Origin: Caulobacteraceae bacterium
GTDB taxonomy: Bacteria; Pseudomonadota; Alphaproteobacteria; Caulobacterales; Caulobacteraceae
Reading direction: 5' to 3'
DNA: 43,618 nt
Assembly (NCBI GenBank): GCA_027487945.1
Contig: JAIYCQ010000050.1
Location: 1 to 43,618, forward strand
The notes under the pieces were generated by a model that did not search any database, had not been told where the DNA came from, and saw only the letters and a list, made by a program, of their open reading frames with translations. Below, piece after piece: positions 10,192-17,208 of the stretch. Positions within the stretch are counted from its first letter, which is position 1. Each line of letters opens with the position of its first letter. Both the position numbers and the translations under genes were made by a program.

Positions 10192-10617
10192 TCAGCTGTT
10201 AAGCGCCCGCCGCATCACGACCGCGTCCGCGCCGGACGCATAGTATCTCCTGCGCAATCCGACCTCTTCGAAGCCCGCGGCTGCATAGAGGGCGAGCGCC
10301 GCGACATTGTCGCGCGCCACCTCCAGGAACAGGCTTTCGGCGCCGTTCCGGGCGGACAGGCCGGCGGCGGCCTCCACGAGCGCGCGCCCGACGCCGCCCC
10401 GTCGCGCGGCGGGGTCGACCGCGACGGTCAGGATCTCGGACTCGCCGGCGATGGCGCGGCACAGAATGAAGCCCTGCCGGTCGAAGGTCAGGGCGAAGAC
10501 GCCCGGCGTCGCCATCAGGGTGGCGATCTCCCCGGCGCTCCAGGGTTTGTCGAAGGCGGCGGCGTGCAGTTCGGCCAGACCTGCCGCATCCTCCGGCGGG
10601 GCGGCGCGCAGGCTCAT
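10192..10617 (-). CDS. rimI: GNAT N-acetyltransferase (RimI-like, ribosomal protein S18 alanine type)
   Basis: A 141-residue GNAT-fold acetyltransferase. The acetyl-CoA pyrophosphate-binding loop RRGGVGRA lies at 72-79, after the beta-4 strand ILTVAVDP. The context favours RimI: it overlaps tsaB by 4 bp (ATGA), and tsaB-rimI pairs are common. Substrate choice within the GNAT family cannot be proven from sequence alone. fur follows after 43 bp. Confidence 0.9.
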   Translation of the reverse strand: MSLRAAPPEDAAGLAELHAAAFDKPWSAGEIATLMATPGVFALTFDRQGFILCRAIAGESEILTVAVDPAARRGGVGRALVEAAAGLSARNGAESLFLEVARDNVAALALYAAAGFEEVGLRRRYYASGADAVVMRRALNS

Positions 10618-11240
10618 ATCGGCAGCCTGGCGTCCGGCGCCCGCAGATAGAGCGGCCGGACCGGCTTCACCGTCGCAGCGGCGGCCAGGCGGGCGATGGC
10701 CACGGGGTCGGGGCCCTCGGGCGTCTCGATCAGGGTGTCGGCGAGGATGCCCGCCAGCAGCGGGGCCCCGGACCCGGTGAAGATCGCCGGGCCCCCGGGG
10801 TAGACCTCGGCGATGCGGGCGGCGGCGGTCTCCAGCGTCACCGCGTCCGGGGCGGTCAGGGCCGCGCCGTCGCCGAACAGCTGCAGATAGAGCTGGCCCC
10901 GGCGGGCGTCGATGGCGGCGGCGACAAAGCCGGTCCGTCCGCAGGCCATGGCCGCCAGGGTTCCGACCCCGACGACGGGAACCGACAGGGCGGCGCCGAG
11001 GCCCTTGGCGAAGGCGATCCCGACCCGCAGGCCGGTGAAGCTGCCCGGGCCGACGGTGACGCCGATGCGGGTGAGGGTCCTGAAGGGAACACCCGCCTCT
11101 TCCGCCAGCTCGCGGACCAGCGGCGCCAGGCGTTCCTGATGTCCGCGGGGCATGGCTTCGGAGCGGGCGGCCAGCACCCGGTCGCCGTCCAGTATGGCGG
11201 CGGAGCAGGCGGTCAGGCAGGTGTCGAGGGCGAGGATCAC
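10614..11240 (-). CDS. tsaB: tRNA threonylcarbamoyladenosine biosynthesis protein TsaB
   Basis: Scaffold partner of TsaD (and TsaE) in forming t6A37 in ANN-decoding tRNAs. The 208-residue protein has the ASKHA-fold start ILALDTCLTACSAAI and the family segment VGPGSFTGLRVGIAFAKGL. The start codon is GTG at 11240. It sits 9 bp downstream of nfuA and overlaps rimI. tsaD and tsaE are not in the window. Confidence 0.95.
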   Translation of the reverse strand: MILALDTCLTACSAAILDGDRVLAARSEAMPRGHQERLAPLVRELAEEAGVPFRTLTRIGVTVGPGSFTGLRVGIAFAKGLGAALSVPVVGVGTLAAMACGRTGFVAAAIDARRGQLYLQLFGDGAALTAPDAVTLETAAARIAEVYPGGPAIFTGSGAPLLAGILADTLIETPEGPDPVAIARLAAAATVKPVRPLYLRAPDARLPI

Positions 11241-11249
11241 CCGCGCTCT

Positions 11250-11816
11250 CTACAGCGTCTGCTCCACCCGCGTCACTTCCGGCACGTAATGTTTGAGCAT
11301 GTTCTCGACGCCGGCCTTGAGGGTGGCGGACGAGGACGGGCAGCCCGAGCAGGCGCCGCGCATGTGCAGATAGACCACGCCGGTGTCGGCCTCGAACCGC
11401 GAGAAGACGATATCGCCGCCGTCCTGGGCCACGGCCGGGCGGATGCGGGTGTCGAGCAGATCCTTGATCTCCGCGACGATCTGGGCGGTGTCGCCCTCGT
11501 AAACCGTCTGGTCGTGACCATCCGCAGCACCCGTGGTCAGGATCGGGGCGCCGGAGGTGAAGTGATCCATGATGGCGGCCAGAACCGGCGCCTTCAGGTG
11601 GCCCCAGTCGGTTCCTTCCGCCTTGGTGACGGTCAGGAAGTCGGAGCCGAAGAACACCCGCACCACATCGCCAAGGTCAAACAGGGCCCGGGCCAGCGGG
11701 GAAGCGTCGGCCTCCTCGTCGTTCCGGAACTCGCGGGCGCCGTCGGTCAGCACCTCGCGTCCGGGCAGGAACTTGAGGACTTCGGGATTGGGCGTGGGTT
11801 CGGTCTGGATGAACAT
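11250..11816 (-). CDS. nfuA: Fe-S cluster carrier with Nfu N-terminal and NifU C-terminal domains
   Basis: Delivers Fe-S clusters to apo-proteins. The 188 residues comprise an N-terminal Nfu_N domain (MFIQTEPTPNPEVLKFLPG) and a C-terminal NifU-like domain with the cluster-binding CxxC at Cys156 and Cys159 (GACSGCPS). This architecture matches mitochondrial NFU1 and alphaproteobacterial homologues. It is the first gene of the minus-strand run that includes fur and miaB. It diverges from the small plus-strand gene at 11959 across a 142-bp gap. Confidence 0.95.
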   Translation of the reverse strand: MFIQTEPTPNPEVLKFLPGREVLTDGAREFRNDEEADASPLARALFDLGDVVRVFFGSDFLTVTKAEGTDWGHLKAPVLAAIMDHFTSGAPILTTGAADGHDQTVYEGDTAQIVAEIKDLLDTRIRPAVAQDGGDIVFSRFEADTGVVYLHMRGACSGCPSSSATLKAGVENMLKHYVPEVTRVEQTL

Positions 11817-11894
11817 GACTGTCCCTAGATGGCGGCCCGCGGGCCCCGCGGCAAGAGACAGGCGAAAGAGTCAAAATCCGTCGCGCTGTAAGGA

Positions 11895-11907
11895 GGTGTT
11901 TAACACC
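11895..11907. promoter_or_regulatory. Short perfect palindrome in the nfuA divergent gap
   Basis: GGTGTT-T-AACACC is a perfect 6-bp inverted repeat around one base, about 50 bp before the plus-strand gene and 80 bp before nfuA. A GAGTC (CcrM-type) site lies nearby, close to 11871. It could be an operator for either gene. No match to a named regulator is claimed. Confidence 0.3.
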
Positions 11908-11958
11908 CTCGGCCTAAACCCATTCCCGGTTTTCAATGCTCAGAAGGGGCAACTCAGG

Positions 11959-12264
11959 ATGAAATATCCCGCTTTCGTCGCCGCCGGCCTCCTGGTCGCG
12001 GTCACCCTCGCCGGTCCGGCTTCGGCCGCCAGCCTCCAGGCCCAGATGGAGACGTGTCTCACCAAGCACGCCAACACCCGTCAGGCCGCCTCGATCACGC
12101 TCGAGTGCAACGCCGACGCCGGCAAGCTGTCGGCCTGCAAGGTCGTCCAGAGCCAGGCCCCGTCGCCCGGCTTCGAAAAGGCCGCCATCTGCGTCGCCGA
12201 AGTCCTGCCGATGGCGGGCAAGACCGGCACCATCCGCGTTCCCGTCCGCTTCCCGGGCGCCTGA
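11959..12264 (+). CDS. Small secreted protein resembling a TonB C-terminal domain
   Basis: A 101-residue protein with a clear Sec signal peptide (MKYPAFVAAGLLVAVTLAGPASA, cleavage near residue 23). The mature part has the pattern of TonB_C domains: a strand plus turn (LECNADAGKLSACKVVQS), a helix with FEKAAICVAEVL and a final strand GTIRVPVRFP. It has no membrane anchor after cleavage and no proline-rich linker, so it would be a free periplasmic domain. Four cysteines (33, 50, 60, 78) could form two disulfides. The ATG at 11959 follows AAGGGGCAACTCAGG. The function is unknown; the TonB_C resemblance is a pattern judgement. Confidence 0.75.
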   Translation: MKYPAFVAAGLLVAVTLAGPASAASLQAQMETCLTKHANTRQAASITLECNADAGKLSACKVVQSQAPSPGFEKAAICVAEVLPMAGKTGTIRVPVRFPGA

Positions 12265-12338
12265 GCCCTTCGGACGACTCTCAGGTCCTGCGCGCGGTCC
12301 TAAAGTCCGGACCGCGCCGGACCCGGCACTACGATTTC

Positions 12339-12373
12339 GGGGCGCCTCCGCCGAGGCGCCCCGATACGTTTTT
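12339..12373 (+). terminator. Hairpin terminator after the small secreted protein
   Basis: A perfect 10-bp GC stem (ggggcgcctc / gaggcgcccc, loop cgcc) at 12339-12362 is followed after six bases by five T residues. The offset U-tract makes it weaker than the infB terminator. It separates the small secreted protein from the chemoreceptor gene. Confidence 0.6.
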
Positions 12374-12444
12374 GGCGTTAACCTCAAGATTACCTAACCG
12401 GGCGAAGTTGCCCCGGTCGCTACTGATGCGGGCGGGGAATCCCT

Positions 12445-14292
12445 ATGCGTATGCCTAGACTTGATGATGCGCCGTTGGCGGTGAAGATCGGCTTCGCGCC
12501 GTTGCTCGCCATTATCGCGCTGGCCCTTGTGGCGAGCGGGTCCTGGTGGATGAACCAGAACCAGCGTTCGGTTCTGACCCAGGTGGTTGCGTCGGATCTG
12601 CCGCAGGCGCTCGAACTGTCGTCGATCTCGCAAAGAATCAGTTCGGCGCATGGCGAGCTCTACCGGCTTACGACCGGCAAGCTCGCCGATATCGAGACCG
12701 ACAAGATTTCCGAACGCGCGGCCGCCCTCTCCGAAGAGATCAAGGCCATCCGCAAGGATGTCGACACCGTCGCCAAGGCCGCAGAGCCCGACAGTCAGAA
12801 GCAGCTCATCGCCCTGTCGAAGGAACTGGCGACCTATCAGGACGCCGTCGATCTGGTGATCGGCATGCTGGACGCCGACGCCGCCACCGCCGCGCAGTTC
12901 ACGGTGCCTTTCCAGGAAGCCTACAAGAGCATGAGCGCCACGCTCGAAGCGGCGGTCAAGGTGTCCAGCGACGCCACGGTCGCCCGCGCCGGGAAGTCGG
13001 TGAAGGAAGCGGAGACCATCGGCGCCATCGCCACCGTCCTCGTCGCCCTGGCCCTGGTCGCCGTCGCCGGCATCGCCGCGGCCCTGGTCATCGCCATCCG
13101 CAAGGGCGTCATCCGGATCGCCGCCGCCACCGAGACGCTCGCCGGCGGCGACAACCGGGTCAACCTCGACGCCCTCAAGCGCGCCGACGAACTGGGCGCC
13201 ATCGTCAAGTCGCTGGTGATCTTCCGCGACAACCAGCTTCGTCTGGCCGAGCTGCATGAACGCGAACAGGCCCAGGCCGCCGACCAGGAATCGACCCGCG
13301 CCAGCCAGGAAGCCGCCCGCGCCGCCTCCGCCCGTGAACAGGCCGAAGTGGTCGATGGCCTGGCCAAAGGCCTGCAACGCCTGACCGCCGGCGACCTGAC
13401 CTGCCGCCTGGATAAGCCCTTCGCCCCGGCCTATGAGTCCCTGCGCGCCGACTTCAACGCCACGGTCACCCAGCTGGCCGAGATCATGCGCACCATCTCG
13501 CACCGCGCCTCGGGCATCGAGACCGCCTCCAGCGAGACCAGCGCCGCCGCCGACGACCTGTCGCGCCGCACCGAGAACCAGGCCGCCAATCTGCAAGAGA
13601 CGGCGACGACCCTGAACGAGATCACCAACGCGGTGTCCCGTACGGCCGAAGGGTCGGCCCAGGCGGACAAGATGGTCGGCGAGACCGGCGTCGAGGCCCG
13701 CGAGTCCGGCGAGGTCGTCCGTCGCGCCGTCACCGCGATGAGCGCCATCGAGGCCTCGTCCAAGCAGATCTTCCAGATTACCGGCGTCATCGACGAGATC
13801 GCCTTCCAGACCAACCTCCTGGCGCTCAACGCCGGGGTGGAAGCGGCCCGGGCCGGCGACGCCGGCAAGGGTTTCGCGGTCGTCGCCCAGGAAGTGCGGG
13901 CCCTGGCCCAGCGCTCTGCCGAGGCGGCCAAGGAGATCAAGGCCCTCATCGCCTCGTCCAGCAACCAGATCAACAGCGGCGCCACCCTGGTCGGCGAAGC
14001 CGGTCAGGCGCTGGAACGCATCGTCGGCCGCGTCGGCGATGTGACCCGCCTGATCACCGAGATCAGCGCCTCGGTCCGCGAACAGGCCAACGGGCTGAAA
14101 GAGGTCAACATCGCGGTCAACCGCATGGACCAGATCACCCAGCAGAACGCCGCCATGGTCGAGGAATCGACCGCCGCCTCCCACGCCATGCGCCAGGAGG
14201 CCGAGCAGCTCGGTTCGATGATCCGCCGCTTCCGGATCGCCGACGAGGACGGCGAGGACAGCTACGCCGACCGCTACTCGAACGTCGCCTGA
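12445..14292 (+). CDS. Methyl-accepting chemotaxis protein
   Basis: Membrane chemoreceptor of 615 residues. Transmembrane helix 1 is at about 15-36 and helix 2 at about 192-218, enclosing a roughly 155-residue helical periplasmic sensor domain. A HAMP domain (about 219-262), a coiled-coil linker and a second HAMP-like unit ([20 protein letters not shown]...) follow. The cytoplasmic hairpin tip is conserved ([31 protein letters not shown], about 449-488), so it should engage CheA/CheW. No C-terminal CheR-tethering pentapeptide is present (it ends SNVA). The start ATG has GGGGA 6 bases upstream. The ligand is unknown, and no che genes are adjacent. Confidence 0.95.
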   Translation: MRMPRLDDAPLAVKIGFAPLLAIIALALVASGSWWMNQNQRSVLTQVVASDLPQALELSSISQRISSAHGELYRLTTGKLADIETDKISERAAALSEEIKAIRKDVDTVAKAAEPDSQKQLIALSKELATYQDAVDLVIGMLDADAATAAQFTVPFQEAYKSMSATLEAAVKVSSDATVARAGKSVKEAETIGAIATVLVALALVAVAGIAAALVIAIRKGVIRIAAATETLAGGDNRVNLDALKRADELGAIVKSLVIFRDNQLRLAELHEREQAQAADQESTRASQEAARAASAREQAEVVDGLAKGLQRLTAGDLTCRLDKPFAPAYESLRADFNATVTQLAEIMRTISHRASGIETASSETSAAADDLSRRTENQAANLQETATTLNEITNAVSRTAEGSAQADKMVGETGVEARESGEVVRRAVTAMSAIEASSKQIFQITGVIDEIAFQTNLLALNAGVEAARAGDAGKGFAVVAQEVRALAQRSAEAAKEIKALIASSSNQINSGATLVGEAGQALERIVGRVGDVTRLITEISASVREQANGLKEVNIAVNRMDQITQQNAAMVEESTAASHAMRQEAEQLGSMIRRFRIADEDGEDSYADRYSNVA

Positions 14293-14317
14293 CCACAAAG
14301 ACCCCATTGATCGTCGA

Positions 14318-14344
14318 GGGCCGGCCACCACCCGTGGCCGGCCC
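14318..14344 (+). terminator. GC-rich hairpin after the chemoreceptor gene
   Basis: An 11-bp perfect stem (gggccggccac / gtggccggccc, 5-base loop) begins 25 bp after the stop codon. It is followed by ttaacg only, so it would be a weak intrinsic terminator or an RNA-stabilising end. Confidence 0.5.
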
Positions 14345-14372
14345 TTAACGCGTTCAAGGTGTTTGGGTCGAG

Positions 14373-14418
14373 AGCATGCTGATCCCGGTCAGACGATTCC
14401 ATCTGACCCGGGCATGCT
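14373..14418. repeat. Imperfect inverted repeat with central GATTC upstream of mutS
   Basis: The outer arms AGCATGC / GCATGCT and inner arms GGTCAGA / TCTGACC make a nearly continuous 46-base palindrome whose loop holds GATTC, a CcrM-type GANTC site. It ends 15 bp before the mutS ATG. It looks like a copy of a dispersed palindromic intergenic element or an operator; no second copy was noticed in this window. Confidence 0.55.
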
Positions 14419-14433
14419 TTAGGGTCGCCGGCG

Positions 14434-17121
14434 ATGAACGCCCCCTCCGCCCCGATCACCCCGACCCCTGACGCCGCCGGGGCCACGCCGGTCATGGCCC
14501 AGTATTTCGAGGCCAAGTCGCGTCAGCCCGACGCGCTGGTCTTCTTCCGGATGGGCGACTTCTACGAGCTGTTCTTCGACGATGCGATCAAGGCCGCCGC
14601 CGCACTCGGCATCGCCCAGACCCATCGGGGAACCCACAACGGCCAGCCGATACCGATGGCCGGGGTGCCGGTCCATGCGGCCGAAGCCTACCTCGCCAAA
14701 CTGATCCGGTCGGGGTTCAAGGTCGCCGTCTGCGAGCAGATCGAGACCCCGGCCGAGGCGAAGAAGCGCGGCTCGAAGTCCATCGTCGCCCGCGACGTCG
14801 TCCGCATCGTCACCCCCGGCACCCTGACCGAGGAGGGCCTGCTGGACGCCCGCGGCGCCAACCGGCTGGCGGCGATCGCGCTGCGCGGCGGACAGGCTGC
14901 GGTGGCCAGCGTCGAGCTGTCCACCGGCGAGGTCGAGAGCCTGCTGATCGCCCCCTCGGGTCTGGCCGCCGCGCTGGCGGCGCTGCAGCCGTCGGAGATC
15001 CTCGTCCCGGACCGACTGTTCGCCGACGACACCGTCAACCAGGCGCTGAAGGGGGCAGGCGGCCTCGTGCAGCCGGTAGCCCAGGCCCTGGCCGAGCCGG
15101 CGGCCTCCGAAGCCCGGCTGAAGCGGCTGTACGGCGTCGACACCCTGGACGGGTTCGGCGGGCTGGCGGGTGCGGAGATTTCGGCCCTCGGCCTGATCGC
15201 CGCCCACCTGGAGATGACCCAGGCCGGCAAGCTGCCGGCCCTGTCGCCGCCCCGCCGCGCGGGCGAGGCGGACGTCATGGCTATCGATCCGGCGACCCGC
15301 ACCTCGCTCGAGATCGAGAAGACCCTGTCCGGCCAGCGGGACGGCTCGCTGCTGGGCTGCATCGACCGCTGTGTCACCGCGGCGGGCTCACGGCTGCTGG
15401 CGGCGCGGCTGGCCCGGCCGCTGCTCGACCCGGCGGCGATCGACGTCCGGCTCGACGCGGTACAGTGGATGGTCGAGCGCCGCCCGCTGCGCGAGCGTCT
15501 GCGCGAAAGCCTGCGTCGCTCCGGCGACCTGGCCCGCGCCCTGTCGCGGCTGGCGCTCGGCCGGGGCGGTCCCCGTGATCTGGGGACGCTGCGCGACGGC
15601 CTGAAGACCGGCGAGTCCCTGTCGGCCCTGCTGTCGAACGAGGGCGCCCGGCTGACGGAGCCGCCCTTCGAGATCGACCAGGCGCTGGCGGCGGTGAACC
15701 CGTCCCTGTCGGTCGATCTGTCCGGCCTGCTGGCGGCGCTGGAGCAGGGGCTGGGCCCAGACCTGCCGGCCCAGGCGCGCGACGGCGGCTTCGTCGCCGC
15801 CGGCGTCCGGCCGGAACTGGATCAGGCGCGCGGCCTGCGCGACGACAGCCGGCGGGTGATCATCGCGCTGGAGAGCCGGCTGGCCGCCGAGAGCGGCGTG
15901 CCGCTGAAGATCAAGCACAATGCGGTGCTGGGCTACTTCGTCGAGACCACCGCGAACAAGGCCGACCCGCTGTTCCAGCCGCCGCTGAACGCCACCTTCA
16001 TCCATCGCCAGACCCTGGCCAACCAGGTGCGGTTCACCACCGTGGAGCTGGCCGACCTCGACGCCCGGATCGCCCAGGCGGGCGAGCGGGCGCTGGCCAT
16101 CGAGATGGCGACCTTCGAGGCCTGGCGCGAGGCTGCCTGCGCGCTGGCGCCCGCCATCCAGGCGGCGGCCCGGGCCCTCGCCACCCTGGACGTCGACGCG
16201 GCCCTGGCCGAATGGGCCGAGGACCAGCAGGCCGTGCGGCCGGTGGTTGACCGCTCCTTCGCCTTCGATGCCGTCGGCGCCCGCCATCCTGTGGTCGAGG
16301 CCGCCGTCAAGCGGGCCGGCGATCCCTTCACCCCGAACGACTGCCGGCTGGACGGCTCGGGCGAGACAGGCGCGCGCCTGTCGATCGTCACCGGGCCGAA
16401 CATGGCCGGCAAGTCGACCTTCCTGCGCCAGAACGCCATCCTTGCGGTGATGGCCCAGGCCGGCTGTTTCGTGCCGGCCCGATCGCTGACCCTGGGCGTG
16501 GTCGACCGGCTGTTCAGCCGGGTGGGCGCCGGCGACGACCTGGCGCGCGGTCGCTCGACCTTCATGGCCGAGATGGTCGAGACCGCCGCTATCCTGACCC
16601 AGGCGACGCCGCGCAGCTTCGTGATCCTGGACGAGATCGGCCGGGGCACGGCCACCTGGGACGGCCTGGCCATCGCCTGGGCCTGCGCCGAGGCGCTGCA
16701 CGCCACCAACCGCAGCCGGGCGCTGTTCGCGACCCACTACCACGAGCTGGCGGCGCTGGAGCACAAGCTCAGCTACGTCTCCAACCTGTCGCTGCGCGCC
16801 AAGGAATGGAACGGCGACCTCGTCTTCCTGCACGAGGCCGGGCCGGGCGCCGCCGACCGCAGCTACGGCGTCCAGGTGGCCAAGCTGGCCGGGGTGCCGC
16901 CGGCCGTGGTCGCCCGCGCGCGTCAGGTGCTGGAGCGGCTGGAGAGCGAGGCGGAATCGCCCGCCAGGCTGGAGGGGCTGCCCCTGTTCGCCGCCACCGC
17001 CCCGACGCCGGTGAAGAGCGGTCCCAGCCCCGTCGAGGAGGCCCTGCGCACCCTCGACCCCGACGGCATGAGCCCCCGTGAGGCGATGGACGCGCTCTAT
17101 CGGCTCAGGGGGCTGCTCTAG
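14434..17121 (+). CDS. mutS: DNA mismatch repair ATPase MutS
   Basis: Recognises base mismatches and small loops and starts mismatch repair with MutL. The 895-residue protein has the mismatch-contact motif F43-Y-E45 (GDFYELF) in domain I, the connector, lever and clamp domains, and a C-terminal ABC-type ATPase. Walker A is GPNMAGKST at 654-662 and the Walker B/signature region includes DEIGRGT from Asp733, followed by ATHYHEL. The usual length is about 850-900 residues. The neighbouring glnD on the same strand starts 87 bp downstream. mutL is not in the window. Confidence 0.98.
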   Translation: MNAPSAPITPTPDAAGATPVMAQYFEAKSRQPDALVFFRMGDFYELFFDDAIKAAAALGIAQTHRGTHNGQPIPMAGVPVHAAEAYLAKLIRSGFKVAVCEQIETPAEAKKRGSKSIVARDVVRIVTPGTLTEEGLLDARGANRLAAIALRGGQAAVASVELSTGEVESLLIAPSGLAAALAALQPSEILVPDRLFADDTVNQALKGAGGLVQPVAQALAEPAASEARLKRLYGVDTLDGFGGLAGAEISALGLIAAHLEMTQAGKLPALSPPRRAGEADVMAIDPATRTSLEIEKTLSGQRDGSLLGCIDRCVTAAGSRLLAARLARPLLDPAAIDVRLDAVQWMVERRPLRERLRESLRRSGDLARALSRLALGRGGPRDLGTLRDGLKTGESLSALLSNEGARLTEPPFEIDQALAAVNPSLSVDLSGLLAALEQGLGPDLPAQARDGGFVAAGVRPELDQARGLRDDSRRVIIALESRLAAESGVPLKIKHNAVLGYFVETTANKADPLFQPPLNATFIHRQTLANQVRFTTVELADLDARIAQAGERALAIEMATFEAWREAACALAPAIQAAARALATLDVDAALAEWAEDQQAVRPVVDRSFAFDAVGARHPVVEAAVKRAGDPFTPNDCRLDGSGETGARLSIVTGPNMAGKSTFLRQNAILAVMAQAGCFVPARSLTLGVVDRLFSRVGAGDDLARGRSTFMAEMVETAAILTQATPRSFVILDEIGRGTATWDGLAIAWACAEALHATNRSRALFATHYHELAALEHKLSYVSNLSLRAKEWNGDLVFLHEAGPGAADRSYGVQVAKLAGVPPAVVARARQVLERLESEAESPARLEGLPLFAATAPTPVKSGPSPVEEALRTLDPDGMSPREAMDALYRLRGLL

Positions 17122-17208
17122 CGGCCACTGTTCACAAGATGGGCGCCGGCTCTCGCCAAGGGCGCAATCCATTGCGCCGCCGCATGTTGCGTCGCACATA
17201 GGGCCATC

